Shown: piece after piece, positions 23,170 to 35,330 of the stretch | Position numbering within the stretch: the first letter of the stretch is position 1 | Layout: each line of letters begins with the position of its first letter | Assembly (NCBI GenBank): GCA_023101725.1 | Contig: JALJCO010009074.1 | Span: 124,001-188,000 of the forward strand | Length of the DNA stretch: 64,000 nucleotides | From: Atherinomorus stipes | Lineage: Eukaryota; Chordata; Actinopteri; Atheriniformes; Atherinidae | Direction: 5' to 3' | Notes under the pieces: model-generated | Database searches by the model: none | What the model was told of the DNA's origin: nothing | The model's input: only the letters and a program-made list of their open reading frames with translations | Position numbers and translations under genes: made by a program

Positions 23170-24400
23170 ATCTCAGGGGTCCTGGAGAGGAGGGTCTGTT
23201 GGATAGTTGAACCTCGGATTGAGGAGGAGCAGTGTGGTTTTCGTCCTGGTCGTGGAACAGTGGACCAGCTCTACACCCTCTTCAGGATCCTGGAGGGGGC
23301 ATGGGAGTTCGCCCAACCAGTCTACATGTGCTTTGTGGACTTGGAGAAGGCGTTAGATTGTGTCCCCCAGGGATTCCTGTGGGGGGTGCTCTGGGAGAAC
23401 GGAGCCCCCTTGTTTGAGCTGTCCGGTCCCTGTACGACCGGTGCCAGAGCTTGGTCCGCATTTCTGACTGTAGGTCAAATCCACTTCCAGTGAGGGTTGG
23501 ACTCCACCAGGGCTGCCCGTCGTCTCCGATCCTGTTCATAACCTTTATGGACAGGATTTCTAGGTGCAGCCGAGGTGCTAAGGGGATCCGGTTTGGTGGC
23601 CTCAGGATCGGGTCTCTGTTGTTTTGCAGATGATGTGGTTCTGTTGGCGTCATCGGACCGTGATCTCCAACTCTCGCTGGAACGATTTGCAGCCGAGTGT
23701 GACGCGGCTGGGATGAAAATCAGCACCTCCAAATCCGTGACCATGGTCCTCACCCGGAAAAGGGTGGAGTGTCCTCTCCAGGTCTGGAGCGAGGTCCTGC
23801 CCCAGGTGGAGGAGTTCAAGTATCTCGGGGTCTTGTTCACGAGTGAGGGAAAAACAGAGCGGGAGATGGACGTACGGATCGGTGCGGCGTCTGCAGTGAT
23901 GCGGACTCTGCATCAATCTGTTGTTGTGAAGGAGCTGAGCCAGAAGGCGAAGCTCTCAAATTAACGGTTAACGGTCCATCTACGTTCCTACCCTCACCTA
24001 TGGCTATGAGCTGTGGGTCATGACCGAAAGAACGAGATTGCGGGTACAAAAGGAGGGTGGCTGGGCTCTCCCTTAGAGATAGGGTGAGGAGCTCGGTCAT
24101 CTGGGAGGGGCTCAAAGTAGAGCCACTGCTCCTCCATATAGAGAGGAGCCAGATGAGGTGGCTCGGGCATCTGATCAGGACGCCTCCTGGACGCCTCCCT
24201 GGTGAGGTGTTTCAGGCACGTCCCACCGGGACAAGGCCCCGGGGGAGACCCAGGACATGCTGGAGGGACTATGTCTCCCGGCTGGCCTGGGAACGGCTTG
24301 GGATCCCCCGGATGAGCTGGCGGCTGTGGCCGGGGAGAGGGAAGGCTGGGCTTCCCTGCTTAGGCAGCTGCCCCCGCGACCTGATCCCAGATAAGCGGCA
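23170..24400 (+). pseudogene. Decayed non-LTR retrotransposon reverse transcriptase
   Basis: Three frames carry consecutive pieces of one LINE polyprotein. 23170-23490 reads EEEQCGFRPGRGTVDQLYTL and CFVDLEKALD. 23490-23630 reads GLHQGCPSSPILFITFMDRIS. 23623 onward has FADDVVLLASS (catalytic FADD), then EEFKYLGVLFTSEGK and RIGAASAVMRTL. From 24057 the C-terminal part reads RDRVRSSVIWE, MRWLGHLIRTPPGRLPGE and RPRGRPRTCWRDYVSRLAWE. Stops and frameshifts separate the pieces. The 5' end is cut at the microsatellite. It belongs to a high-copy teleost LINE group distinct from the 12-kb element; clade not assigned. Confidence 0.85.
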
Positions 24401-24429
24401 GAAGACGGTACGGTACAGTATTTCATGAC

Positions 24430-25200
24430 CATCAAAACCATTTCAATTTACCAGTTTTTTTTGTTTGTTTGTTTGTTTTTATCCAAATTAAATGTACAAA
24501 AGTAATTTAAAAGAACCACAGAGGTTAAAAATGCTACTCATAATGATAAATCAAACACAAAACTTAATTATAAAAAAATATATATAAAACAATAAATTAA
24601 AAACACCAAAAGAAAGAAAAGAAAATGAGGGGACTAATCACTTGAATCAATACAGCATGAATTTGCAAAATGACAACATACTGTATATTTGTGCTCTTCT
24701 ACGTGTAATATAGGCTGTGTTTGGTCGCAACACCTATTATCCAACCTCCTTGCTACAAAAGTTAGCAAGATCAAAATAACTTCAATAATGACTGCATACA
24801 AGAACAATTCAACATAGAAAGTATTTTCAATGTTTGCATTGTGGCTGTTCATATCCACTCCAAACAATACCTGTAATACCTCCAGATGTTCTTCAGTTTA
24901 CTTCACATTGCTTTTTTAGAAAGCATTTGAGTTTCACAGAAAGCCACAGATATGAACTAACAGTTCCAAATTACATCAATATAGGGGGGAGGGGAGGGAA
25001 TAACAAGGCCCGGGTAAAAAACGAGGGGGACATTTTTGGGAGGAAGAAGCGACACCGGGGTAAAACCAAGTTGCGACCACCCGCCGCCCTTAATACAACA
25101 GGTGACACGGGGAATCAACCTGATAAATTCGGTTAACCATGGCCAATGAAATGTTCAGCAACTTGAAAACTGGTGTTTTATGATTTCTTGTCTAATGTAA
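24430..25200. other. Unassigned AT-rich spacer
   Basis: A (GTTT)n-like tract lies near 24461-24478. A G-rich block sits near 24985-25095. No gene was recognised. Confidence 0.45.
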
Positions 25201-25204
25201 CAGT

Positions 25205-25495
25205 GACTGGAGTTTGCATGTTCTCCCCGTGGATGCGTGGGTTCTCTGCGGGTACTTCGGCTTCTTCCCACCGTCCAAAAACATGCGTGTTAGGTTAATT
25301 GGTCTCTCTAAATTGCCCCTAGGTATGAATGTGAGCGTGAATGGTTGTCTGTCTCTCTGTGTTGGCCCTGTGACAGACTGGCGACCTGTCCAGGGTGTAC
25401 CCCACCTCTCGCCTGATAATAGCTGGGATAGGCTCCAGCAACCCCTGCGACCCTGAACTGGATAAGCGGTACAGAAAATGACTGACTGACATGAC
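25205..25495 (+). repeat. SINE-like interspersed repeat, uninterrupted copy
   Basis: Colinear with the repeat at 6870-8335 without its insertions. It has GGAGTTTGCATGTTCTCCCC, GTTAGGTTAATTGGTC, CTCTAAATTGCCCCTAGG, GACTGGCGACCTGTCCAGGG, TGGGATAGGCTCCAGC, ACTGGATAAGCGGTACAG and a GACTGACTGAC tail. The head with the B box is missing. The joined CTCTAAATTG shows the empty site of the hAT at 7059. Confidence 0.75.
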
Positions 25496-25499
25496 TGAA

Positions 25500-26385
25500 A
25501 CAGTGATAGAACAAAACCAAATAAATTCAGAGTTTAGAGGAATGAAAATCATTATTAGTGAAGAAAAAAGAGGAAAAACTCAACTGTGTCGTGGAGATTT
25601 ATGAAAAGTAATGGCATCTATTCATTCTCGCTGTGAGAAAAATCTCCCTTGCACTTGTTCCAGAAGACGTTAAAACAGCTTGAGGCCAAGGTGATTTTTG
25701 GGGTGGTGAATTGAGCTCTAATGATTTCAGAAAAGATTTTGTTAAGGAGCTCCCTGCAGTCAGACTCTTGAGTCCATAGCAAAACTTTACTGTGTTTTAC
25801 CTCATTGGCCAACAAATATTGCAAAAGTGTTTCAGCCTAATGTGCACATGGGTGTGCATGTGTGTCCTGAGGGCGGGTGGCCTGAGGACAAGCTTGAGTG
25901 TGTGGGTGGGGGTATCAGACAAGGCCGCACATGGAGCCACAACACCCCCTCAGCAAACAACAGGGAGACCAAACCACCAGCCCAGCCCATACACACTCAC
26001 CCTCACCACATGACAACACTATTGTGGCAAAGGGAGACGGTGTGTGTATATGTGTGTGTAGTCACTGGGGTGGGGTGGTCGTCTTGGTTTCCTCCAGAGA
26101 GTGAAACAAATGGATTTAGGGAGATTCACTTCCCCATTAGGACAGACAGATAATATTGACACAGTCTGTCACAATTAAAGGCAGACTGAGCCAAAAATGT
26201 CCAGTCTGGAGAGTTTACTGGAGTAGCTTGAGTTTACTGGAAATATGTTCAATATGTGATTTAAGACTGACTTCAGTTTCTCAATTATTCAGATGTGTCA
26301 GCAATGCAAATCCAAACATGAATTTGATATGTTTAAATATTAATAGTAGCATTCAAATTCTAGCCCTAATTTAACTCTGATTGAA
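25500..26385. other. Unassigned spacer
   Basis: Contains TG-rich sequence (about 25840-26070). No supported gene. Confidence 0.45.
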
Positions 26386-26389
26386 ACTA

Positions 26390-26550
26390 TAAGGCGCTTT
26401 TGGACTGTAGGAACCTTTTGCAGTTCCCTTAACCTTTTCGGGAACCAGGACGTTTTTTTGCGCATTTGGACATACAGGAACTAGGGACCTCGGAAACCCT
26501 ACCTCAAGGCAGGGTCTTTTCAGGGTTCCATAGGAACTGAGATACGTAGG
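26390..26550 (+). repeat. Dispersed repeat shared with 10590-10745
   Basis: Carries CTGTAGGAACCTTTTGCAGT and CAGGAACTAGGGACC in the same order as the minus strand of the 10.6-kb copy. Boundaries and class are unresolved. Confidence 0.6.
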
Positions 26551-26824
26551 TGTTTGGTGATTGGTAGTACTGGCAAGCCTCTCCCCTTGCGTGATCTTCC
26601 CTTCTTCCGGCCCCACCATATTAAAAAAAGTCCCACGGCTGTTTACCTGTTTAACTGTTTACTGAGATCGTAGTAACAACAAGAACTATTACAAGAGGAT
26701 TATACCAATTCATTATTAAATCGATCACAATGGTACACGTCCTGAATCAATAACTGTTTTGAAATGTCCAAAAGCAATTATTTTCATACTAATTTAATGA
26801 CCAAACACAGCTGGAAAGTATAGC

Positions 26825-27175
26825 AGTAGAATCTGCGGCTGCCGCCCGAACACTTTAGTGAACGGACCGTCCACTAAAGTGTCCGGGCGCACTTCAACAA
26901 AAGGTAAACAAGGGAAAGGGAAGGGAAGCTGGTAAGTTAGCTTTTATAACAGCTTTGAATAAAAGAGATGGAAAACCAAAATACAGTTGTAAATTGTGTC
27001 AGTGGAATCTGCGCATGCGTCCACTAAAGTGTCCGGATGTACTTCAATGAAAGGTAAACAAGACGTTCATAGGGCAGCTTTCAACGGGGGGCTGTTCCAT
27101 TACATGATACATATGACCATGATGATGGAAAGCTGTTAAACTAGCTCTATAATAGCTTTGAATAAAAGAAACCTC
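26825..27175 (+). repeat. Imperfect tandem duplication with a palindrome
   Basis: Two diverged units of about 170 bp follow each other. Each starts near AGAATCTGCG/GGAATCTGCG, carries CCACTAAAGTGTCCGG, AGGTAAACAAG and a TTTGAATAAAAGA end. The first unit also holds a near-perfect inverted repeat: arms 26843-26860 and 26872-26889 (CACTTTAGTG / CACTAAAGTG cores, 17 of 18 paired) around an 11-base centre that is itself largely palindromic. Confidence 0.7.
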
Positions 27176-27368
27176 AGATTTGTATTAGATCTGCTGGGGC
27201 ATAAAATTGTCGCTGTCACAGACGATTGCATCAAACATGGTCCCTTTCAAGGTCCTCCCTCATGTGGGAACACAAACTGATGGGGAAGGATTGTTCTTAT
27301 AACTTAATTTAAAATATGTATCACCACGGAGCACCCTTTATTATGCATGTTGACACTGTGACACTGCT

Positions 27369-27443
27369 TTCCATTGCGAGGACTAGGTTTTACCTCTTCT
27401 CTGCTTCCCATTGCGCTGACTAGGTTGTACCTCTCCTCTGCGT
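27369..27443 (+). repeat. Short tandem duplication, about 37-bp unit
   Basis: TTCCATTGCGAGGACTAGGT is followed at once by TTCCCATTGCGCTGACTAGG. Both units continue with TTNTACCTCT and TCTGC. There is no coding sense. Confidence 0.6.
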
Positions 27444-28011
27444 AGTTCTGCGTGTGTTTGTATGATCTGAGGATATTTAAGCCACCTGCAGGTCCTCCTG
27501 TAGGGGATTGCTTGTTTTGTTTTCCAACAGAGACCTTGGTTGTTTAGGGATCGCTGTACAGATGTACCAGTGAACTGTGTAAGTGGATTCATGTTTTCTT
27601 TCCTCTCTCTCTTCCTCTTCCTTACTCCTTTCTCTCTGTTTCACTTTCTATCATTACCTCTGTTAATTTTCATTTCTCCCTTGTCAGGCCCAGCAGTATG
27701 AAATGGAATGGTGTAACAGACAAATGTTTAAATAAAGAAATAAAATGAATAAACATGATATCAAGTGGAGCCTTATGTTCATAAAGCTCCGCTTGGTAAA
27801 GCAAAACTGTTCAACAGAAGAAAGCAATCAGATTTCCATTCTGCTTGCTTCGATGCTGGACAGGACAAGTAAAAAAAAAGAAAAGAAAAAAAAAAAAACT
27901 TAATTTAAAATGGGCAGTTTTAGTAACTGCATTCCTAGAACCTCTCTGTCCAAGTTTCTAGTCTCATACTGTAGTCAAATAATCAAATAATTCGGTTTTC
28001 TTACTGTACTG

Positions 28012-28475
28012 TATACGTGCATTTACTCACCAGTAAAATTTCTGCATCACTTTGACTCCTTGGGAAGATATTACATGGAGCTGCCCTTTGGCATACATCC
28101 ATAAAATGTGAGAGATGGGGCAGCTTCTCTATAAGGCATTATCTGCAGCAAAACTCCTTCATTTCACCAATACTTTGAGTAGAATGAATGAACAAACAAG
28201 TACTACTGTCCCGTGAGTCCAGATGTAGCTCTTCGTTAGTTATCGGATGTTCTGCACACTCTACAGGCCACACGTGCCCCCAATTGCGCACTTCCATTGT
28301 GCAACTGAGAAGAGCAGCTCACTACCCAGACAACATCAAACCACAATCCGACGAATTCTGAACTCACAGGACAATCGTACTCGTTAGTACGTATGCCAAA
28401 GGGCGACACAACAAAATATCTTACGAAGGAGTCAAAGTGATATGGAAATTTTACTAGTGAGTAAATGCACGTATA
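28012..28475. mobile_element. MITE with about 84-bp terminal inverted repeats
   Basis: The left arm 28012-28096 (TATACGTGCATTTACTCACC to CCCTTTGGCATAC) and right arm 28392-28475 (GTATGCCAAAGGGC to GAGTAAATGCACGTATA) are inverse complements with moderate divergence. The interior includes the ATTATCTGCAGCA...TTTCACCAAT motif seen also near 10 kb and 43.2 kb. It is non-coding, and the target duplication was not resolved. Confidence 0.75.
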
Positions 28476-28479
28476 AACT

Positions 28480-29930
28480 CCTGGAAATAAGGTCCAGGTT
28501 GGAAAAAAAGGAGGTTATCTTTTAATCTTTCAGCTCAACCTCCTCTTTAATGTGTTTTTCTCAAACTTCTGTAATTTACAACAATGTGTGTTATGATGAG
28601 TGAAACAAACAGTGTTTAAGAGCAGGTTCAGCTAGAGCCAGCCGAGTGATTCACTCTTGGGGAAATGCTGTAATGTCACATCTTCTCACAGCTGCTGCGA
28701 TGACAACACATAAACCTAAACCCACGCCGGTGAGCCAGGAAGCTGCGTCGCTATCTGTCTGCATAATTGCGTGTAATCATCAGTGTGTTTATCTGCTAAA
28801 ACTGCACCCTAACCACTGTGACCTCTCCTAAAAGCGTGTGTGTGCGTCTTAGCGAGAGTGTGTCAAATGTAGGAGGACTGACCGCACTGTTTACTCAGGA
28901 CGCCTTGGTGTGACCTCGGAGGTTGCCGGTGGCCGTGATTGGCTGCCAGCTACCAGCTCATTAAGCTGCTAGCATGGGGACACCGTGCCAGAAGACACAC
29001 TCTCCATTTGTTTCACAACACATGAGCACAATCGCACGCACTTGTCAGAAGGACACCGCAGGTATGGCAGGCAGCCACAAGGCCGTAGCCGCCCCTGCAT
29101 GTGCACTTACACTCACACACATCATGGTCAATGGCAGCAGAGAGTTATTGCGGCCCCGGTGACCTGGCTGAACTTTGGCTCACCCTCTGGTTCATTACAC
29201 CTCACAACCTCACACCTAGACACCTACTGGCTGAACCACAGGGTTATGGCAAGAGAAGAGAAGCAGGATAACGATTCATTTGAAATCTTTCCTTAAAAAA
29301 GAGTCAGTATAGAGGAACTAAGAAAACATTTCTGCCTGTATTTTGTTTTAAACTGATGACATTGTCTTTTTCACACTGCCCATTAGAAGTAGAAAGAGTC
29401 TTGTCAGCAAAAGCGCTGCAAGAATTTTTCTCAAGTCCACAAAAGAGCATCTCGGGGCGAGGAAGGACCACCCAGTCACTGACTTGTAAGCATAACATAT
29501 GGCTTATTTTCATTCCTGTAACGAATAACATCATTGTAGTCTGCAGTTAAATAACAAGGAATGAGAACATGGCAACATGTTTGCTTGATCTATAGTCCTT
29601 TTTATTGTGTAACTGCTTGTGTCAGTTGCTCTGTTTAACTTTGTTGAAGCGCTGCAGCTATTGACACAACAAAGTACATACACATAACTGCTAGAAATCA
29701 TGTACCAATGAAAGAAATTAAACTCCAACTCAAACCACAAAGAACTGGGATGAGCAAAAAGTAAATATCGGTACCATGAAGCACCATGTCTGAATGTTTT
29801 CTGCAGTCTCAGGGCTGGTTTTTGAACATTGTGGATGTTTGAGAAACTCCAAGTTACCACATTAGTTTCCCCAAACCCAACAGCTAATGTTTAAAAAAAA
29901 TCTCAACCCTAACTTTGTTGTTTTATTTGA
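28480..29930. other. Unassigned spacer
   Basis: No exon or bounded repeat recognised. A CA-rich stretch lies near 29096-29125. Confidence 0.4.
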
Positions 29931-29938
29931 GTAACAAA

Positions 29939-31402
29939 CAGTGGTGCCAGTAACTAATTACTTCGTGATCTTATTACTTTTAAAGTTGAAAAGTAATCTA
30001 ACTAATTACTTATTTTTTTTTTCTTGTAATCAGATCACAGTTACTTTATAATTAACTAAGTTTCTTACTTCTGTTGGAGTTAGACAACATTTCCCACCCA
30101 AACATGAGTGAAGTTTTGACTTTGTTGTACTTCATTGCATCTTTAATTTTCAGCAGGACGTGCAATTATTAAACTGAACACACCCTCTCACTCATGGTGC
30201 TGTAGAGACTCTAGAATCAGACAAATGCAGTGACTTTTAACCACTGAAATGCTACTCTGCTGAATAAAAGTTAATATAAAAATGAATCATTCACTGCAGA
30301 CCACATTTGAAAAAAATAGTACTAAAAATAAAACCGCAGTCAATGACCTGGTGCATGCTGGGAGCTCTGCTTTAACACCATTACGCTGTTAGTTTTTTCG
30401 AACCAATCAAATTGAAGATTTGTCCAAGTGGCTGTGTGTTGCTGTTTTGTTATTTTCTTATATGAAGACACAATGCAGTATTTGTTTGTTTATTTTTGGT
30501 CAATTTTGATAGTAATATAGTCTTAACTGTCTTCTGGCCTCTTGGACTGAGATGGGCATCACAGTCACTTTTACCCGCCCGTCCTCCCGTTTCCCTCTGA
30601 ACATAAACACTGTTTTATGTTTTATAAAACCAACTGCTGCTTAGAGAACGTTTGGTAAGGTATGGGCCAAAAAATATGATTGCCATTTTTGTCATTTTTA
30701 TTTAACTAATAAACTAACTAGCAATCTAACTTAGTTACTTTGAAACATAAGCACCGTATTTTCTGGACTATAAGTCGCTCCGAGTATAAGTCACACCAGT
30801 CAAATAATGCATATGAAAAAAAAAAAAAAACATATATGAGTCGTACTGGATTACAAGTTGTGGTCATTTCCTGTAAATAAGACCAAATAACAACAAAGTA
30901 GGGTGAATTTTGGAATTTTTTACATCCTTTTTGTTACTGCTAAAACTTCCCAATCACTCTGATTCCAAAGTTAATGCCTGTAAATGATCATAAATGTCAT
31001 AATTAAGGGGGATAATCATGGTTTTTGAGGATTTGTTCCAGACAGTACAGCCACGTGTTCAAAATGAACTCCTTTCGTTGAGACAAGGCTGTTTTGGGAT
31101 CTTTACCCTTGGAGCAGAATATAGTAGTCACAAGCCTAGGGCGTCATCATGTGGCATTAGACGGTCATGTTTACTTCTTGGCTCATGTCAGTCAATATGA
31201 ATTAACACTTAGAAATATGATAAATTGTATATATATTTTGATATACAAGTCGCACTGGACTGCAAGTCGCACAAGCAGGCAAACTATGAAAAAAGTGTGA
31301 CTTATAGTCCAGAAAATACGGTAATCAGTAAAGTAAAGACATTACTTTTTAAGGAAGTAATCAGTAATCAGATTACTTTTCATTTAATCGGTGGCAACTC
31401 TG
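29939..31402. mobile_element. hAT element with CAGTGGTGCC ends
   Basis: The left end CAGTGGTGCCAGTAACTAAT and the right end AATCGGTGGCAACTCTG are inverted. The flanking 8-mers GTAACAAA (29931-29938) and GTCACAAA (31403-31410) differ at one base. AT-rich TAACTAATTAC/GTAATCAGATTAC motifs fill the subterminal zones, as is usual for this fish family. No transposase frame is intact. A second element (30753-31322) is nested inside. Confidence 0.8.
30753..31322. mobile_element. Nested element with ACCGTATTTTCTGGACTATA ends
   Basis: The left end ACCGTATTTTCTGGACTATA and the right end TATAGTCCAGAAAATACGGT are exact inverse complements (20 bp). Internal subterminal motifs such as AAGTCGC recur. It is non-coding, 570 bp. 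This terminal sequence is very common in fish genomes. The flanking duplication was not convincing. Confidence 0.8.
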
Positions 31403-31410
31403 GTCACAAA

Positions 31411-32523
31411 TAGAGATGTTGAATACTGGCCTTTTTTTATGTTAACCAATATCTGAAATACTGAATTTGTCCAACTCTTAATTTCCTTTAACCGATATCA
31501 ACCGATACGGATCTAAACAGACAGCTGTGAGGTTGTATCTCTCATATTTTGAGCAATACAACAATTTTCTGCAAAGACCCCAAAATAGCCTTAACTCAGC
31601 CAGAGGAGTTCATTTTGGACATCTGGCTGATATTTCAGATACTAGCAGGTATTAGCCAACATGCGGCTAATTCTATTGTTTCTGACAACTTGGTAACTTA
31701 ACAAGCAACTTAAAACCAGACATATTATAAGCAGCTTCAGAGCAAGTCGGTCTGTAGCAGCAGCAGATGCACTGTAGTCACATGACTGTAAGGGTTTGAA
31801 TATACTTGCTGCTGGCAACATGTCCACATACTGTATGCATCATGGTGCCCATGCGTTGCCAATGTACCTACAAGTGTACTGTATAGGTTGTAGGTGTTAA
31901 TACAAGGTAACGTGTTGTGTGCGCGTGGTGCAATATTGACTTGAACACTAGAGGTGCTGATGCATACAAAAGCGTGAACACAGGGCCAGAGGTAAACACA
32001 ATGATGAGTTGTTTTGCAAAGTGTCTCTTGGTCTTTGTCCACAACTAGCAGCATTTATATGATTTTAAACACGCGTGCCTTAATACCTGGCAACAGTTTG
32101 GAAATGTTCTGAACCTGGATCGTTCATGTATACCCCAGAAATACAATCTGACCGGCAGATTGACCATTTCACAATTTTAATGTGCGCTGTGTACTGCTCC
32201 TTGCAGTGTTTCAAGTGTTTTGGGTGCGATGTTCTACAGCAAGTTTATTCACAGACAACGCAGACCACTTGTGTGAACTTTTTAGTACCCAACAACAATG
32301 TCCCAGCCCCAAAAGGAATGCTGGGATATTCAGTTCTTTTAGAATGACAGTGACTTTTCTGCATGTTGGTGTTCTTGGAACAAGATCTTGTGAGATTTTG
32401 CAATGGAATAATGAGATCTCGCAAGATTTCGTTTGTAAAAGTTTCGGTCTGGAAAACCGATACTGATATTTTCTGATATCACATTTCAATGCCGATATCG
32501 GCCAATAATATCGGACATCTCTT
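31411..32523. mobile_element. hAT-like element abutting the previous hAT
   Basis: The left end TAGAGATGTTGAATACTGGC faces the right end CCAATAATATCGGACATCTC. GATATC/CCGATA motifs are repeated in both subterminal zones. A second copy begins at 60342; alignment of the two shows about 500 extra bases here (roughly 31790-32310). No matching target duplication was found, and the left end directly follows the 8-bp duplication of the element at 29939. Confidence 0.7.
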
Positions 32524-32799
32524 TAAACATGCTATTGTTAAATCTTTAGTAAAATATATAAAAGTTGGACTTTATGAATTTCCATTTTTGAAGGCTGGAA
32601 AAGTGATAACATTTAAAAAGAAGTAGCTAGAGGGGAAAAAAAATTGCTGCTAGGAATGTTGGTACTGTAGACAACAGGTCAGGAACATGTTGGTTGTTAA
32701 AAGAAAATAACTGCACCTTTGAAAGTCTCTAAGAAGTAAAAATCAGGAAAGGTTCAATCTACAAAAAGCTGTCCCTGAATTGTGGATTAATTTAAGAAT

Positions 32800-33560
32800 A
32801 GCTTTCCTCAACATAAAATGTATGAGACTTTAAACATTCAATCATTTACACTATATCATCAAAATATGCCATAATCTGAATACATCTTCTTTTCACAAGG
32901 GCTACACCTGGAAACTAGAACTGGATGCCCTTAAGTTTCCGCCTCTTAGGTGGAACTTACTGAAAAACTGTCACAGAAATCACTGCATGGGCTCAGAAAC
33001 ATCTCCAAAAATCAGTCAGTGCACCACCAGTTAAAGCTCTGTCATGTAAAGAAGCATCAGTGAACATGCTCCAGAAATGCCATAGGTCATTTAAAATGGT
33101 CTCAGGCACACTGAGAAAACTGTTCTGTGTCAGATGAATCAAAGTTTAAACTTCTTTCTAGAATCACAGATTTCGAAGAAAGAGACATAGGAGCACCTTT
33201 TAAGTTCAAATGGCTGCGTCTCTGTAACTGGCAATTCCCTCATCTGAAAGGACACCATCAATGCTGGAAGGTAAGTTTTTCAATGACTTTTAGTCTCATT
33301 CAAGTTAAGTCTTCTTCCAGAGAAGGCCTTTCACATTTCAGCAAGATGATGTTAAACAATATTGCAATAGCTAAGTGCTGCTGGACTGGAGTAGACTGTC
33401 ATTTCCCAGGTGTTTACGGACTGTTGTTTAAAGAACAGGAGATGGTAGTAAACATGTCCTGACATTTTCAGATGTGTTGTTATCAAACCAATTAAAAATA
33501 ATCAAATATTTGTCATGAAATATCAAAATGTCTCACTAAAATATTTGTTATGTTTTATTG
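32800..33560 (+). pseudogene. Decayed DNA-transposon remnant
   Basis: The stretch resembles the transposase 3' half and 3' end of a high-copy fish DNA transposon. Readable scraps include ITAWAQKH-like, VSGTLRKLFC and SDESKF. Near 33411 is TGTTTACGGACTGTTGTTTA, followed by GGTAGTAAACATGTCCTGAC and a tail that repeats AAAATGTCTCACTAAAATAT. Many stops and frameshifts are present. The family resemblance is recalled and not aligned, so class and boundaries are tentative. Confidence 0.4.
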
Positions 33561-33564
33561 AGAG

Positions 33565-34294
33565 TAAAAAATAACTTGTCATTGAAATTTGAAAATCATT
33601 GCTTTCTTTCTTGATTTGGGACATTAACTTGACCATATCATCATTTTCAGTGTTTTTATTTGCAGCCTTAACTTGGATTTCTAACTTCATGGCGCATTTG
33701 CCATATTGAAGCTGTATTAAAGTGTGTTTATGCCTTGAAGCCGGGACAGGTTGAGCCAAGTCATCATTTAGAGAACAGAATCTGCTGACAGAATTAGCTT
33801 TGCAGGGGAAACCCAGTTACACCAACAGAATGACATTTGACCAGCTTCTCCGGCCTAATTAACTGGCTGACAGGTCTCTGTCCTACTGTCCTGTCTTTTC
33901 TATTCTTTTTACGATTTCATTCTCTGATTATTTGTGACACAAAGTCTTTTTGCTTTTCATCTTTGCTCGTTTTCCCATCTTTTGTCATGTTTCAGCTCTT
34001 TTCACCCCTAACTGGGCCCTCCCTCCCTGTCATTCATCTTCTGTCCATTCCTGGGCTGACACCCCTCCCCCCCTCTTCTCCCTTTCACCATATGATATGC
34101 CTCTGTTGACATGTCCATCTGCGAGTTGCTATAGCAACCAGACATTTCGGCTGACCCCCGCTTTGCCTTGCGTGACAGCGCTGCAGGACTTACAGTCACA
34201 GGGGCAAAGATAAGCTGATGATTCTAATGTAGCTGCAGCGTATACGCAACATAAACTTGTGCATTAAATGCATGCAATGGCAGACACAAACAAC
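33565..34294. other. Unassigned spacer downstream of pdgfb
   Basis: Between the transposon remnant and the predicted poly(A) site of pdgfb. No gene or repeat recognised. Confidence 0.45.
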
Positions 34295-35330
34295 ACCGCA
34301 ATATTCCTTGAGCATTTTTATTTTATATTAAAAATAACATTCATTACAGTAACTGTTGAACAACCAATAATTATAACCTGACACATCTGCAACAATAATT
34401 ACACTTAAGAACCAGAAGACTTTATGTCCTCCTTCTTTTCTTTTTTTTAAATAAGTTAAGAAATAAACTTTTTTCTGTTTCCTCTGGAAATGAGTTTCTA
34501 AAAGCATTTATACAGTTCAGTATTAGCTATAACTGGCTCACAACAATCTCTAACAGCCAGGGCTTTAAGACTTGCTTTAATGTGGATATTCATAGCATGT
34601 TATCAAAGCAGGCATTTAGTTGTTACTCCATTTCATTTTGATCTGCTGGTAGGAAAGAAGAGCAGGTTATTGATATTTTTCAGTAAAGTTAGCTACAGTA
34701 CGCAGTAGAGCACTTCTCTAAAGTCAGTGTAGTATGATCAGTGTATGGCTACTCCAGTGTTAGATAATGTTAGATTCAGACATTTAAGGATAACAGTACA
34801 GTAATGTTTGGCATCGAAGCCTGAGCTGCAGTCTCCAGTTATCATCCCGGTGTGAAGTCCAGTTCTCATCTGTGGTTTTCAACTCCACGTTCAGACTCAA
34901 ATGATGACTTCAAAAGTCCAAAAGTCCAAGTCATTTGTTGATCGAAGAGGCCAATCAATGGCTTCTACCAGTCTCGCTTTCATCAGCACCAGATAGGCTT
35001 CCAAAAACCCCTCAGTATTTGGATTTGTGGTTCAAACACATGAAACAAGCAAGATCCAGTGTTTAGTGTGACGTATATCCTCCAACTCGAGGAGTTCATA
35101 AGATTGCACTTATTCAATCCAGAGCGCTGGGTGCTTGCTAGCACCTCCAGAGCCAGAAAATGGGACTTTCCGTAAAGCTGTCCATGGAAAACAGCGGGAC
35201 TGCCCACCGCCTTAGATCCATCTGGGGGGGTCTGAACATCCCACCATTAGGAATCACATCATTTTTGTGTCTCTACATTCCTTTGGAGTAGCATTTCAGG
35301 CCAAAAACTTGTAGTTAGCATTGCTGCTTC
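34295..35330 (-). other. pdgfb: pdgfb terminal exon (3' UTR)
   Basis: A 3' splice site (minus strand CTTCTCTGGCAG at 35331 and above) opens a non-coding exon from 35330. Together with the donor just after the stop codon (AAG|GTGAG at 35740-35741), it gives a 410-bp last intron. This matches the known PDGFB layout, in which the final exon is untranslated. The downstream limit is set from the AATAAA at 34317-34322; the exact cleavage site is inferred. Confidence 0.65.
34317..34322 (-). terminator. Candidate poly(A) signal of pdgfb
   Basis: AATAAA on the minus strand, in an AT-rich context about 1.0 kb into the terminal exon. Cleavage would be expected around 34290-34305. Not proven without transcript data. 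Confidence 0.5.
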
